Assembly (NCBI GenBank): GCA_003001795.1
Contig: PVNI01000002.1
Location: forward strand, 525,389 to 589,388
Direction of reading: 5' to 3'
Length of the DNA: 64,000 bases
DNA from: Actinomadura viridilutea
Lineage (GTDB): Bacteria > Actinomycetota > Actinomycetes > Streptosporangiales > Streptosporangiaceae
Shown: positions 1 to 9,473 of the stretch, one piece after another
How the letters are laid out: each line of letters begins with the position of its first letter
Position numbering within the stretch: the stretch's first letter is position 1
Position numbers and translations under genes: made by a program
The notes under the pieces: model-generated
What the model saw: the letters and a program-made list of their open reading frames with translations, nothing else
Database searches by the model: none
Told to the model about the DNA's origin: nothing

Positions 1-951
1 CTGGCCGCCCTGGCGGCCGGGGCCGGGATGCTCGCGCTGGGCGGCCTGCGCGGCATGCCGGCGATCACGGCCGCGGCGCTGGTCACCGGGGTCGCCGTCG
101 ACATGTGGCGGCCCGCGTCCGCGGCCATGGTCGCCGACCTGGTCCCGCCCGCCGAGCGTCCGCGCGCGTTCGGGCTGCTGTTCTGGGCGACCAACCTGGG
201 CTTTTCGGCGGCGATGGTGGCCGGCGGCGCGCTCGCCCGCGCCGGCTACCACTGGCTGTTCTGGATCGACGCCCTGACCTGCGCGATCTTCGGGCTGCTG
301 GTGTGGCGCGCGGTGCCCGAGACGCGGCCCGAGCGGGCCGGAGGCCGGGCGTCCGGCGGGTTCGCCGCGGTGCTGCGCGACCGGGTCATGATCGCGTTCA
401 GGCTGATCTGCCTCGTCTACACGGTCGTGCTGCTGCAGTACCTGACCACGATGCCGCTGGCGATGAAGGAGCACGGGCTCGGGCCGGAGACCTACGGCCT
501 GGTCATCGCGGTCAACGGCGTCGTCATCGTCACGATGCAGCCGCTGGTGGGCGCGTGGCTGAGCCGCCGCGACCACAGCCTGGTGCTGGTCGCGGGGTTC
601 CTGCTGCTGGGCGCGGGCAACGCGCTGACCGCCCTGGCCTCTCAGGCGTGGGCGTATGCCGGGGCCGTCGCGGTGGGATCGCTCGGCGAGGTCGTCGCCG
701 CGTCGGTGCTGCAGGCCGTGGTCGCCGGCTTGGCGCCCGTTCACCTGCGCGGGCGCTACAACGCGATGTGGGGCCTCGCGTGGTCGGGCGGGTTCCTCCT
801 GGCCCCCGTCGTCGGAACGCAGCTGCTCGAGCACGGATCGCACGTCCTGTGGCCGACGTGCGCGGCGCTGACCGTCGGCGCGGCGGCCGCCCAGCTCGCC
901 CTCGCCCCCGCCATCCGCCGCCGGGACGCGTCGGGATGCGCCGTCGCCTGA
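1..951 (+). CDS. MFS transporter, 5' end outside window
   Basis: The frame is open from base 1, so the gene starts upstream; about 316 residues are visible. They show the repeated hydrophobic segments of a major facilitator protein, with a typical mid-protein stretch (VADLVPPAERPRAFGLLFW) that matches the loop between helices 4 and 5 in drug/metabolite exporters. About eight or nine membrane segments are present, so perhaps three are missing. The substrate cannot be told. The next gene, nadE, begins about 70 bp downstream with its own promoter-like sequence, so the two are probably independent. Confidence 0.85.
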   Translation: MAALAAGAGMLALGGLRGMPAITAAALVTGVAVDMWRPASAAMVADLVPPAERPRAFGLLFWATNLGFSAAMVAGGALARAGYHWLFWIDALTCAIFGLLVWRAVPETRPERAGGRASGGFAAVLRDRVMIAFRLICLVYTVVLLQYLTTMPLAMKEHGLGPETYGLVIAVNGVVIVTMQPLVGAWLSRRDHSLVLVAGFLLLGAGNALTALASQAWAYAGAVAVGSLGEVVAASVLQAVVAGLAPVHLRGRYNAMWGLAWSGGFLLAPVVGTQLLEHGSHVLWPTCAALTVGAAAAQLALAPAIRRRDASGCAVA

Positions 952-1008
952 CCGTTCTTTTCGTCACATTGACGAAACTGGGGCTCGTGCGACGTTCGTC
1001 CCGCGGCT

Positions 1009-1014
1009 TACCCT
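1009..1014 (+). promoter_or_regulatory. -10 element for leaderless nadE
   Basis: TACCCT fits the actinobacterial TAnnnT -10 hexamer and ends 6 nt before the GTG at 1021. No ribosome binding site lies in between. This pattern indicates a leaderless transcript and decides the nadE start at 1021 rather than the GTG at 1015. No clear -35 box is seen. Confidence 0.5.
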
Positions 1015-1020
1015 GTGCAC

Positions 1021-2811
1021 GTGGCACAGCTTCGGATAGCGCTCGCGCAGGTGAACCCGACCGTCGGGGACCTCGACGGCAACGCCGACCTGATCGTCGA
1101 GTGGACGCGGCGCGCCGCCGAGGCGGGCGCGCACCTGGTCGCCTTCCCCGAGATGGCGCTGACCGGCTACCCGGTCGAGGACCTGGCCCTGCGCCAGTCC
1201 TTCGTGGACGCCTCGCGGCGCATGCTGGAGCGCACCGCCCGCCGGCTCGCCGACGAGGGCCTCGGCCGCCTGCCCGTCGTCGTCGGCTACCTGGACCGCA
1301 CGGACGCGCCGGTGCGCGCCGGACGGCCCGCGCCGTCGGCGCAGAACGCCGTGGCGTGGCTGCACGACGGCGGCGTGCTGATCCGGTCGGCCAAGCACCA
1401 CCTGCCCAACTACGGCGTGTTCGACGAGTACCGGTACTTCGCGCGCGGGGACCGGCTGCCCGTCGTCCGGCTGCACGGGGTGGACGTCGCCACCGTCATC
1501 TGCGAGGACCTGTGGCAGGACGGCGGCCCGGTCGGCGTCGCCCGCGCCGCCCGCGCGGGCCTGCTGCTGGTCGTCAACGCCTCGCCGTACGAGCGCAGCA
1601 AGGACGACGTGCGGCTGGAGCTGTGCGCCCGGCGCGCGCGGGAGGCCGGCTGCAGCCTGGCGTACGTCAACATGGTCGGCGGCCAGGACGAGCTGGTGTT
1701 CGACGGCGACTCGGTCATCGTCGGCCCCGACGGCGCCCTGCTGGCGCGGGCGCCCCAGTTCGTCGAGCACCTCCTGGTGGCCGACCTCGACCTGCCCGGC
1801 GCCGACCCGTCCGTGCGCGAGGGCGGCCGCCCCGTGGACGCGGGCGACGGCACGGCCATCACCGTCGAGCGGCGGATCCTGTCCGAGACGCCGGTGCCCG
1901 CCTACGAGCCGGCGCCGCCGGAGCGCGCCGAGCCGCTGGACGACCTCGGCGAGGTGTACGCGGCGCTGGTGCTGGGCACCCGCGACTACGTCCGCAAGAA
2001 CGGCTTCCGCTCGGTGATCCTCGGGCTGTCCGGCGGCATCGACTCGGCGCTGGTCGCCACGATCGCCGCCGACGCGATCGGCCCGGACAACGTGCACGTG
2101 GTGCTGCTGCCCAGCCGCTACTCCTCCGAGCACTCGGTCACCGACGCCGAGGAGCTGGTCAAGCGGCAGGGCCTGCACTCGCGGGTCGTGCCGATCCGCG
2201 GCATGGTCGACGCGTTCGAGGCCGAGCTGGACCTGCACGGCCTCGCCGCCGAGAACCTGCAGGCCCGCATCCGCGCCAACGTGTGGATGGGCCTGTCGAA
2301 CGAGTCCGGACACTTGGTGCTGACCTGCGGCAACAAGAGCGAGCTGGCCACCGGCTACTCCACCCTGTACGGCGACTCGGCGGGCGGCTTCGCCCCGATC
2401 AAGGACGTCTTCAAGACGATGGTGTGGGAGCTGGCGCGCTGGCGCGACGGCCGGGTCGGGCAGGCGTCGCCGTTCTGGCGGGCGCTGGACGTCGAGCCGA
2501 TCCCCGAGGAGATCATCCTGAAGGAGCCGTCGGCGGAGCTGCGGCCCGGCCAGCGGGACACCGACTCGCTGCCGCCCTACGACGTGCTCGACCCGCTGCT
2601 GGTCGACTACGTGGAGAACGACCTCGGCCGCGACGCCCTGGTCGCCGCCGGCCACGACCCCGCGCTGGTGGAGCGGGTGATCCGGCTGGTCGACGTGGCC
2701 GAGTACAAGCGGCGCCAGTACCCGCCCGGCCCGAAGATCACCCCGAAGAACTTCGGCCGGGACCGCCGCCTGCCCGTCACCAACCGCTGGCGCGAACCCT
2801 CCGGCCGGTAG
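1021..2811 (+). CDS. nadE: Glutamine-dependent NAD+ synthase
   Basis: Catalyses the last step of NAD+ synthesis, amidating deamido-NAD+ with ammonia released from glutamine. Residues 1-270 form a nitrilase-type glutaminase with the triad E44, K125 and C161 (FPEMALTGYP, KHHLPNYGVFDE, ICEDLW). Residues from about 300 form the ATP-pyrophosphatase synthase domain with SGGIDS at 337-342. The 596-residue length is normal for actinobacterial two-domain NadE. The GTG at 1021 gives the family-typical start MAQLRIALAQ and lies 6 nt after a -10 hexamer; GTG 1015 is the alternative. It converges with the SpoIIE-type gene across a GC-rich hairpin. Confidence 0.96.
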   Translation: MAQLRIALAQVNPTVGDLDGNADLIVEWTRRAAEAGAHLVAFPEMALTGYPVEDLALRQSFVDASRRMLERTARRLADEGLGRLPVVVGYLDRTDAPVRAGRPAPSAQNAVAWLHDGGVLIRSAKHHLPNYGVFDEYRYFARGDRLPVVRLHGVDVATVICEDLWQDGGPVGVARAARAGLLLVVNASPYERSKDDVRLELCARRAREAGCSLAYVNMVGGQDELVFDGDSVIVGPDGALLARAPQFVEHLLVADLDLPGADPSVREGGRPVDAGDGTAITVERRILSETPVPAYEPAPPERAEPLDDLGEVYAALVLGTRDYVRKNGFRSVILGLSGGIDSALVATIAADAIGPDNVHVVLLPSRYSSEHSVTDAEELVKRQGLHSRVVPIRGMVDAFEAELDLHGLAAENLQARIRANVWMGLSNESGHLVLTCGNKSELATGYSTLYGDSAGGFAPIKDVFKTMVWELARWRDGRVGQASPFWRALDVEPIPEEIILKEPSAELRPGQRDTDSLPPYDVLDPLLVDYVENDLGRDALVAAGHDPALVERVIRLVDVAEYKRRQYPPGPKITPKNFGRDRRLPVTNRWREPSGR

Positions 2812-2834
2812 GCCTGCGGGCCGCGGCACGGGCC

Positions 2835-2863
2835 GGGCGGGGCCGCCGCGCGGCGGGCCGCCC
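2835..2863. terminator. Bidirectional GC-rich hairpin after nadE
   Basis: GGGCGG-GG-CCGCC (2835-2847) pairs with GGCGG-G-CCGCCC (2852-2863) around a GCGC loop, with one asymmetric internal bulge. It fills the gap between the convergent nadE and SpoIIE-type genes and has no U-tract, as is common in high-GC actinomycetes. Confidence 0.6.
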
Positions 2864-4969
2864 CTACTCGCGGTGGTGGTTCTCGCCGGGCCAGGTGTCG
2901 ACGGTCTCGTACGGGTCCGGGTCGACGCCGGGGACGATCTGCTCGCACCACACGACCTTGCCGGCGGCGGTGCGGCGCGATCCCCAGCGGTGCGCGAGCT
3001 GGCTGACGACCAGCAGGCCGCGGCCGTTCTCGTCGTCGTCGGCGGCGTGCCGCAGCCGGGGCAGCGCGGCGGAGCGGTCCATGACCTCCAGCACCAGGGT
3101 GCGCTCCAGCAGCAGCCGCAGCTCGATCGGGCCGCTGCGCGCGTACCGCAGCGCATTCGTGATCAGCTCGGAGGCCAGCAGCTCGGTGGTGTAGGACAGC
3201 TCGTCCAGGTCCCAGATCGCCAGCCTGCTGCGCACCAGGCCGCGGGCGCGGCGCACGGCGGCCGGGTCGGACGGCAGGGTCCAGGACGCGAACCGCTCGG
3301 GCGGCAGCCGCCGCAGCCGGGCGATGAGGACGGCGATGTCGTCGCGGTGGTGGTCGGCGTACACCCCCGCCAGCGTCGCCTTGGCCAGGTCCTCCATGGG
3401 GCGCTCGGCGGTGCCGGGCCCGAACACGCCGCGCAGCCGGGCCAGGCCGTCGTCGATGTCGGTGCCGCGGTTCTCCACCAGGCCGTCGGTGTAGATGACG
3501 AAGACGCTGCCGTCCTCGACGGTGAACTCGCGGCTCTCGATGGTCGCGCCGCCCGCCACGCCGAGCGGCGGGGCCGGCGGGACCTTCAGGTACTCGCTGC
3601 TGCCGTCGGGGCGGGCCAGCAGGGGCGGCAGGTGCCCGGCCGAGGCGACCTCGATGGTGCCGGTGGTGGCGTCGTACACCGCGTACACGCAGGTGGCGAA
3701 GTGCGGCTCCTGCTCGCCGAGCTCGATCATCAGCTCGTGCATGACGTGCAGCGCGTCGGCGGGCGGCAGCTCCAGGTTGGCCAGCGTGTGCAGGGCGGTG
3801 CGCAGCCGCCCCATGGTGACCGCGGCGCGCACGCCGTGCCCGGCCACGTCCCCGACGATCAGCGCGACCCGGGCGCCGGGCAGCGCGATCGACTCGTACC
3901 AGTCGCCGCCGACCTCGACCAGCTTGCTGCCGGGCAGGTAGCGGTGCCGCACCTCGACCGACGAGGGCGCCGACAGCCGGTTGGGCAGCAGGGAGCGCTG
4001 CAGCGCCAGCGCCGTGGCGCGCTCGCGGCTGTACCGGCGCGCGTTGTCGATGACGATGGCGGCGCGGGAGGCGAACTCCATGCCGATCTCGACGTCGTAG
4101 GCGTCGAAGCGGCGGAACCCGGGGACGCGGGTGCACGCGATGAACCCGAGCATGGTGTCCTTGGCCACCAGCGGGAGCAGCACCATCGACACGCCGGTCA
4201 GCAGGTCGCCCACCGGGCCGCGGCGCCAGCGGCGCGCGATGTCTTTGGCGGTCTGGGCGTCCACCAGCGGCAGGTGCACCGGCTGCATGGTCTGCAGGAC
4301 CTGCCGGTACGGCGTGCCCTCCGGGTACACCAGGACCTCGCCGACCGGGAAGGTGGCCGTCCACTTGGGGTTGTCGTCGTCGGAGGTGACCGCGATGCGG
4401 CGCAGCACGGCCGCGCCGGTCTCCTCGTGCACCTCGTCGGCGGCGACCAGGCTCTCCAGCACCAGCACCGACGCGGTGGTGCAGAAGTGCGGGACGATCA
4501 CGTCGACCAGCCCGCGGGCGGCCTGGTCCAGGTCGAGGGACGCGCCGAAGCGGGCCAGCGGGTCGTCCATGAGCGCGCGGCGCATCAGCGCCGGGTCCTG
4601 GTAGCGCTCGCTGGGCGGCAGCGCCACCCGCACGAACAGCAGCCCGGCGGGGGCGTCCGGGGAGTCGCCGCCGACCAGCGGCTGGGCGGTCACCACCGCC
4701 TCGGTGGTGGTGCCGTCGGCGCGGCGCAGCGTCAGCGCGCCGCTGCGCTCCTGCCCCGCGGCCAGCCCCTCCAGCAGGACTTCCAGATCCGCCTTGGCCT
4801 CGTCGACCACCAGCTCGGCCGCCGAACACCCGATGACCTCGGCCGGAGCGCGGCCGAGGACGGACGCGGCGTTCGGCCCGCACTGGACGACGCGCCGCCC
4901 GGCGTCCACTCCGAGGACCAGGGTGCGCGACGCCGTATCGGCGGCCGTCGCATCGCCTTGCGGCGCCAT
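2864..4969 (-). CDS. PAS-GAF-SpoIIE phosphatase-HATPase regulator
   Basis: Probable switch protein of a sigma-factor/anti-sigma partner-switching pathway in the cytoplasm. In order, its 701 residues hold a PAS domain (about 10-120), a GAF domain (about 140-300), a PP2C/SpoIIE phosphatase (about 320-560; VGGDWYE and GDVAGHG carry the metal-binding acidic residues) and a C-terminal anti-sigma-type ATPase (N-box ELITNALRYA, then RGLLVVSQLAHRWG). Having both a phosphatase and a kinase-type domain suggests it can both dephosphorylate and phosphorylate an anti-anti-sigma factor. ATG 4969 begins right before the PAS domain; the frame stays open to 5128, but that adds only low-complexity residues. 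No cognate sigma or antagonist gene is adjacent, so partners are encoded elsewhere. Confidence 0.9.
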   Translation of the reverse strand: MAPQGDATAADTASRTLVLGVDAGRRVVQCGPNAASVLGRAPAEVIGCSAAELVVDEAKADLEVLLEGLAAGQERSGALTLRRADGTTTEAVVTAQPLVGGDSPDAPAGLLFVRVALPPSERYQDPALMRRALMDDPLARFGASLDLDQAARGLVDVIVPHFCTTASVLVLESLVAADEVHEETGAAVLRRIAVTSDDDNPKWTATFPVGEVLVYPEGTPYRQVLQTMQPVHLPLVDAQTAKDIARRWRRGPVGDLLTGVSMVLLPLVAKDTMLGFIACTRVPGFRRFDAYDVEIGMEFASRAAIVIDNARRYSRERATALALQRSLLPNRLSAPSSVEVRHRYLPGSKLVEVGGDWYESIALPGARVALIVGDVAGHGVRAAVTMGRLRTALHTLANLELPPADALHVMHELMIELGEQEPHFATCVYAVYDATTGTIEVASAGHLPPLLARPDGSSEYLKVPPAPPLGVAGGATIESREFTVEDGSVFVIYTDGLVENRGTDIDDGLARLRGVFGPGTAERPMEDLAKATLAGVYADHHRDDIAVLIARLRRLPPERFASWTLPSDPAAVRRARGLVRSRLAIWDLDELSYTTELLASELITNALRYARSGPIELRLLLERTLVLEVMDRSAALPRLRHAADDDENGRGLLVVSQLAHRWGSRRTAAGKVVWCEQIVPGVDPDPYETVDTWPGENHHRE

Positions 4970-5129
4970 CACGGATCTCACCAGACGCGCTCCAGACAGC
5001 CGTCCTACCACTCCCCAGCGCCAGTATGGAGCATCGGACCGGACGGAGGGGAGAAGATCACGCTTACCGCGCCGAAAACGGACGCGCGCGTCGCGACGGC
5101 GCGTTCGCGCCCACCTGCGCCCGGACACG

Positions 5130-5831
5130 TCAGGACGTGTCGGCGGCGATGCCGCGCAGCAGCATGTCCACCACCGTCTCGGGGAAGTCGTCGGGCAGCG
5201 TCTGCGCGGGGAACTTGCCGGTCAGCGCCCCCGTCAGCATGGTGACGGCGGTCTCGACGTCCAGGTCGGGGCGCAGCTCGCCGGTGGCCACGCCGCGCCG
5301 CAGCACGTCCCTGATCACCTGGCGGCGCGGCTCGATGACGTCCTGCCGGTAGCGGGCGTACAGCCGGGGGTGCTTCTCGGCGGCGCCGACCACGTTCCAC
5401 AGGCACCGGACGCCCTTGCGGCTGTTCTGCGCGCGCATCGCGCGGGCCACCGCCAGCAGGTCCTCGCGGACCGAGGCGCCGGACGGCTCGGGCAGCGGGC
5501 CCTTGATCGTGGCCAGCGCGTGCACGATCAGCGCCTCCTTGTTGGGCCAGCGCCGGTAGATCGTGGTCTTGCCGACGCCGGCGCGGGCGGCGACCGCCTC
5601 GATGGAGACGCCCGCGACGCCGCACTCCTCGGCGAGCAGGTCCAGGGTGGCGTCGATGATCGCCTTTTCGGCCCGCTCGCTGCGGGGGCGTCCGGGCGCG
5701 CGGGCGCAGCGTCCGGACGCGTCGTCCTTGCCGCGCGCGGCGGGGACCGCCGTCCGGTCGCGCGCGGTCCGGTCGCCCGGCCCGGGGCCGGGGTCGGGCT
5801 CAGCGGGGGCGGGGTGCTGCATGTCGGTCAT
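5130..5831 (-). CDS. TetR/AcrR-family transcriptional regulator
   Basis: A 233-residue TetR regulator. After a Pro/Arg-rich N-terminal tail of about 45 residues, the helix-turn-helix is at about residues 50-100 ([11 protein letters not shown], ... [22 protein letters not shown]); the C-terminal half is the ligand-binding region. It lies directly downstream of the drug exporter on the same strand, so it most likely represses that exporter and perhaps itself. The start is uncertain: ATG 5831 or the ATG three codons later. Confidence 0.9.
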   Translation of the reverse strand: MTDMQHPAPAEPDPGPGPGDRTARDRTAVPAARGKDDASGRCARAPGRPRSERAEKAIIDATLDLLAEECGVAGVSIEAVAARAGVGKTTIYRRWPNKEALIVHALATIKGPLPEPSGASVREDLLAVARAMRAQNSRKGVRCLWNVVGAAEKHPRLYARYRQDVIEPRRQVIRDVLRRGVATGELRPDLDVETAVTMLTGALTGKFPAQTLPDDFPETVVDMLLRGIAADTS

Positions 5832-5860
5832 CGCCGGCCACGTTCCTCGTTCCTGCCTCG

Positions 5861-5916
5861 TTCCTGGCCGCTCATTCCTGGCTGCTCATACCTGGCTGCT
5901 CATACCTGGCTGCTCA
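5861..5916. repeat. Four 14-bp tandem repeats at exporter 3' end
   Basis: Four consecutive 14-bp units (5861, 5875, 5889, 5903) with consensus TACCTGGCTGCTCA; the first two begin TTCCTGG. The last unit contains the stop codon of the MFS exporter, so the array looks like an amplification of the gene's 3' end into the gap before the TetR gene. Confidence 0.8.
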
Positions 5917-7482
5917 TACCTGGGCGGTCTCGCGCCGTTCGGGCGTCTCGGCGGACGCCGCGTCGGCGGCCTTGCGGGCGCGTCCGGGCATCCAGCGCAG
6001 CACCAGCATCGACGCCATGAAGGCGACGACGGCCGCCGCGATCGCCGCGGCGTGCATGCCGTGCATGAACGCCGCGTTCGCCGGGCCGATCAGGTCGTGT
6101 CCGGCGGGGCCGAGCCGGTCCGCGACCGCGTGGGCGCCCTCGATGGACTGCGCCGCGGTCTCCCGGGCGCCCGCCGGCAGAGCGGCCAGCCGGTCCCCCA
6201 GGTCGCCGCGGTAGACCGAGGCGACCACCGAGCCGAGGACGGCCACGCCGAGCGCGACGGCGACCTGCCGGGCGGTGTTGTTGATGGCCGATCCGGCGCC
6301 CGCCTTCTCCCGGGGCAGCGCCGACATGACCGACTCGGTGGCGGGCGGCATGACGTTGGCCATGCCCGAGCCCTGCAGGAAGAACACCGTCCCGATGACC
6401 CACAGCGGGCTGTGCTCGTCCACGAACTGGTAGCCCGCCAGCGCGGCGGTCACCAGCAGCAGGCCGGTGGTGCACACCGCCTTGGCGCCGAAGCGGCGCA
6501 CCATGGCGGCGCTGCGCGGCGCGAACGCCAGCTGCGCGACGGCGAACGGCAGCACCATCATCCCGGCCTGCATCGGGGTCAGGCCGCGCACCGACTGCAG
6601 GTAGAAGTTGGCGAAGAAGAACACGCCGGTGGCGGCGAAGAAGCACAGGGCGATGGAGGCCACCGCCGCCGACAGCCGCGGGTCGCGGAACAGCCGCACG
6701 TCGAAGGCGGGGTGGTCGGTGCGGGCCTCGTGCCAGGCGAACAGCGCCAGCACGGCCGCTCCGCCGGCGATCGGCAGCAGCACCCGGGCCTGGATCCAGT
6801 CGCCGGTGTCGCCGCCGCGGATGATGCCGTACGCCAGGGCGACCAGGCCGACGATGGACAGCAGCACGCCGACCGGGTCGAACCGGCCCGGCTCCGGGTT
6901 GCGGGACTCGGGCACCAGCAGCGCGATCAGCGCGATCCCGGCGACGATGACCGGGACGTTGACGAAGAACACCGAGCCCCACCAGAAGTGGGCCAGCAGC
7001 AGCCCGCCGGTGACGGGGCCGATGGCCACGGCCATGCCGACCGCGCCCGCCCAGATGCTGATGGCGCGGGCCCGCTCCTGGGGCTCGAAGACGTTGGTGA
7101 TGATGGACAGCGTCTGCGGCATGATCGCGGCGCCGCCCAGGCCCATCAGGGCGCGGGCCCAGATCAGCTGGTCGGGGGTGCCGGCCTGGGACGACAGCAG
7201 CGAGGCGACGCCGAAGACCGCCAGGCCGGCCAGCAGGACGCGCTTGCGGCCGATCCGGTCGCCGAGCACGCCGAAGGTGAACAGCAGGCCGGCGAACACC
7301 AGCGTGTAGGAGTTGATCGCCCACTCCAGCTGGCTCTGCGTGGCGCCGAGGCCCTGCTCGGGGTCGGCGATGGTCTTCAGCGCCACGTTGAGGATGGTGT
7401 TGTCGAGCACCACCACCAGCAGGCAGACGGTGAGCACGGCGAGGATGTACCAGCGCCGGCGGTGTATCGATTGCGGATCCAA
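5914..7482 (-). CDS. MFS drug exporter, DHA2 (EmrB/QacA) type
   Basis: A 14-helix proton-driven efflux protein of the inner membrane. Family marks are [12 protein letters not shown] in helix 1, [12 protein letters not shown] in the helix 2-3 loop and GPVTGGLL (antiporter motif C, G-x-x-x-G-P-x-x-G-G) in helix 5. The start chosen is TTG 7482, preceded by CAGAGGAGAG at 7483-7492 and leaving about ten residues before the first helix; the frame is open to ATG 7584, but that extension has no ribosome binding site. 522 residues is normal. The TetR gene follows on the same strand after a repeat-filled gap. Substrate unknown. Confidence 0.9.
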   Translation of the reverse strand: MDPQSIHRRRWYILAVLTVCLLVVVLDNTILNVALKTIADPEQGLGATQSQLEWAINSYTLVFAGLLFTFGVLGDRIGRKRVLLAGLAVFGVASLLSSQAGTPDQLIWARALMGLGGAAIMPQTLSIITNVFEPQERARAISIWAGAVGMAVAIGPVTGGLLLAHFWWGSVFFVNVPVIVAGIALIALLVPESRNPEPGRFDPVGVLLSIVGLVALAYGIIRGGDTGDWIQARVLLPIAGGAAVLALFAWHEARTDHPAFDVRLFRDPRLSAAVASIALCFFAATGVFFFANFYLQSVRGLTPMQAGMMVLPFAVAQLAFAPRSAAMVRRFGAKAVCTTGLLLVTAALAGYQFVDEHSPLWVIGTVFFLQGSGMANVMPPATESVMSALPREKAGAGSAINNTARQVAVALGVAVLGSVVASVYRGDLGDRLAALPAGARETAAQSIEGAHAVADRLGPAGHDLIGPANAAFMHGMHAAAIAAAVVAFMASMLVLRWMPGRARKAADAASAETPERRETAQV

Positions 7483-7537
7483 CTCTCTCCTCTGCGCGGG
7501 GATCACGGTGACGCGGGAATGCGTCGGCGATGCGCAG

Positions 7538-7551
7538 GCGTTACGTACGCG
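7538..7551. promoter_or_regulatory. Possible TetR operator upstream of exporter
   Basis: GCGTTACGTACGCG is an imperfect palindrome centred on TACGTA, about 55 bp upstream of the exporter start, in a patch visibly richer in A/T than its surroundings (about 7535-7615). It is a candidate site for the neighbouring TetR protein. Evidence is symmetry and position only. Confidence 0.25.
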
Positions 7552-7746
7552 TTTGTCCCTTTTGACGGTACGCTCGGCCCACAAGGATACGCAACCGTAG
7601 CGTTTCGTAATTTCTTCCCGCGCCGCGCCCTCCGGCGGACGTGGCGGCCGCCACGGCGTTCCGGGGGTACCCGAATCGTCCCTGCGGTGGAATCATCGGA
7701 TTCGTCCGGGTACGCCACCGCGGCGCCTCGAGACTGGAGGTACATC

Positions 7747-8592
7747 GTGTCTTCGTCTTCCGCTGCCCAGCCCACCGCTCTCTACGGAGGCAAGGGGGAC
7801 CGCCGGGTCACCGTCCGCGACATCGCCGCCGCCAAGCTGCGGCACGAGAAATGGCCCATGCTCACCGCCTACGACGCCCTCACCGCCCGCGTCTTCGACG
7901 AGGCCGGCATCCCGGTGCTGCTCGTCGGCGACTCGGCGGCCATGGTGGTGTACGGGTACGATTCCACGATCCCGGTGACCGTGGACGATCTCGTCCCGCT
8001 GGCCGCCGCCGTCGTCCGCGGCACCAAGCGCGCGATGGTGGTCGCCGACCTGCCGTTCGGCTCCTACCAGGCCGGCGTGTCGCAGGCCCTCGACTCCGCC
8101 GCCCGCTTCATGAAGGAAAGCGGCGTCCAGGCCGTCAAGGTGGAGGGCGGCCGCCGCATCCTGCCGCAGGTGGAGGCCCTGGTCGCCGCCGGGATCCCGG
8201 TGATGGGGCACCTCGGCCTGACCCCGCAGTCGGTCAACGTCCTCGGCGGCTACCGGGTGCAGGGCCGCGGCCAGGCCGGCGAGGAGCTGCTGGCCGACGC
8301 CAAGGCGCTGGAGGCGGCCGGCGCGTTCTCTGTGGTGCTCGAGTGCGTCCCCGAGGACCTGGCCGCGCGCGTCACCGACTCGCTGTCCATCCCGACCATC
8401 GGCATCGGCGCGGGCGACCACACCGACGCGCAGGTGCTGGTCTGGCAGGACATGGCCGGGCTGACGCCGCGCACCGCCAAGTTCGTCAAGAAGTACGCCG
8501 ACCTGCAGACGGTGCTCGGCGACGCCGCCCGCGCCTACGCCGAGGAGGTCGTCGGCGGCCGGTTCCCCGCCCCCGAGCACGCCTACCGCTGA
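7747..8592 (+). CDS. panB: Ketopantoate hydroxymethyltransferase
   Basis: Transfers a hydroxymethyl group from methylene-tetrahydrofolate to alpha-ketoisovalerate, the first committed step of pantothenate and CoA synthesis. The 281 residues contain the family signatures [30 protein letters not shown] (metal-binding Asp), [16 protein letters not shown] and a conserved IGIGAG near the C-terminus. GTG 7747 follows CTGGAGGT at 7734-7741 with normal spacing. It is divergent from the exporter and convergent with the F420 reductase gene; no other pan gene is near. Confidence 0.96.
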   Translation: MSSSSAAQPTALYGGKGDRRVTVRDIAAAKLRHEKWPMLTAYDALTARVFDEAGIPVLLVGDSAAMVVYGYDSTIPVTVDDLVPLAAAVVRGTKRAMVVADLPFGSYQAGVSQALDSAARFMKESGVQAVKVEGGRRILPQVEALVAAGIPVMGHLGLTPQSVNVLGGYRVQGRGQAGEELLADAKALEAAGAFSVVLECVPEDLAARVTDSLSIPTIGIGAGDHTDAQVLVWQDMAGLTPRTAKFVKKYADLQTVLGDAARAYAEEVVGGRFPAPEHAYR

Positions 8593-8620
8593 ACCGTCCT
8601 CTCCTCACGGGCTCGTCACG

Positions 8621-8673
8621 GGCGCCGGTCGCCGGCGCCGCGGCGGGGCGATCCGCGCCGAGCGGGTCGCCCC
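8621..8673. terminator. Double hairpin between panB and npdG
   Basis: GGCGCCGG (8621-8628) pairs perfectly with CCGGCGCC (8632-8639) around a TCG loop. A second pair, GGGGCGA (8645-8651) and TCGCCCC (8667-8673), follows. Placed between two convergent genes, they probably end transcription from both sides. Confidence 0.6.
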
Positions 8674-8700
8674 GTCCGCGTGCGCGCGGGCCGCGCGGTC

Positions 8701-9390
8701 TCAGACGTCGGTGACGCGCAGACCCGCGTGGGCCTTGTAGCGGCGGTTGATGGAGATCAGGTTGGCGGTGAACGCCTCGACCTGGTGGGCGTTGCGCAGC
8801 CGCCCGCCGTACACGCCGCGCATGCCGGGGATGCGCCCCGCGAGGGCCTGGACGAGGTCGGTGGCCTCGCGGTCGTCCCCGAGCACCAGCACGTCCAGCT
8901 CCATCGCGTCGACGGCGGGGTCCAGCAGCAGCTTGGCGGACACGTGGTGGAACGCCGCCACCACCCGGCTGCCGGGCAGCACGGCGGCGGCCTGCTCGGC
9001 GGCGCTGCCCTCCTCGACCGGCAGCGGGTAGGCGCCGCGCTTGTCGAAGCCCAGCGGGTTGACGCAGTCGACGACGATCTTGCCGTCCAGCTCGGCGCGC
9101 ACCGACTCCAGCGTGGCCTTGTGCCCCTCCCACGGCACCGCGACGATCACCACGTCGGCCTCGGCGGCGGCGACCGCGTTCTCCGCCCCCCGCACCGGCA
9201 GGTCCTCGCCCAGGTCCGCGGCGGCCTCCCGGGCCCGCTCCGCCTTCCGCGACCCGATGATCACCTGGTGCCCGGCCAGCGCGAACCGCCGCGCCAGCCC
9301 CTTGCCCTGGTCGCCGGTGCCGCCCAGGATGCCGATCGTCAGGCCGGTCACGTCGGGCAGGTCGTGCGGAGTCCTCTGCTGCTCAGTCAT
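8701..9390 (-). CDS. npdG: F420:NADPH oxidoreductase
   Basis: Moves hydride between NADPH and coenzyme F420, and so feeds the cell's F420-dependent reductases. The 229-residue protein begins with a Rossmann fold whose loop IGILGGTGDQGKGLARR matches the archaeal and actinobacterial Fno/NpdG family. Later signatures are VIIGSRKAERA (NADP phosphate-binding Ser-Arg) and FHHVSAKLL. ATG 9390 precedes the family start. It fits with the F420-type LLM oxidoreductase encoded at 17,186-18,124. Confidence 0.92.
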   Translation of the reverse strand: MTEQQRTPHDLPDVTGLTIGILGGTGDQGKGLARRFALAGHQVIIGSRKAERAREAAADLGEDLPVRGAENAVAAAEADVVIVAVPWEGHKATLESVRAELDGKIVVDCVNPLGFDKRGAYPLPVEEGSAAEQAAAVLPGSRVVAAFHHVSAKLLLDPAVDAMELDVLVLGDDREATDLVQALAGRIPGMRGVYGGRLRNAHQVEAFTANLISINRRYKAHAGLRVTDV

Positions 9391-9473
9391 GGGGCCGAGT
9401 CTGCCAAACCGGTTCCGCGCCCGTTCCTCCGGCATCGGCGAACCCCCCGAGTCGCGCGCGGTCTTGCGGCACC

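Noticed and set aside
105..3194. A plus-strand open frame of over 1000 codons across the MFS and nadE genes
   Set aside because: It is out of frame with both well-supported genes, is extremely Arg/Pro-rich as expected of shifted high-GC DNA, and has no family motif.
2607..4883. A second minus-strand frame through the SpoIIE-type gene
   Set aside because: The overlapping frame 2864-4969 contains PAS, GAF, PP2C and ATPase motifs; this one is Arg/Gly/Pro-rich with none.
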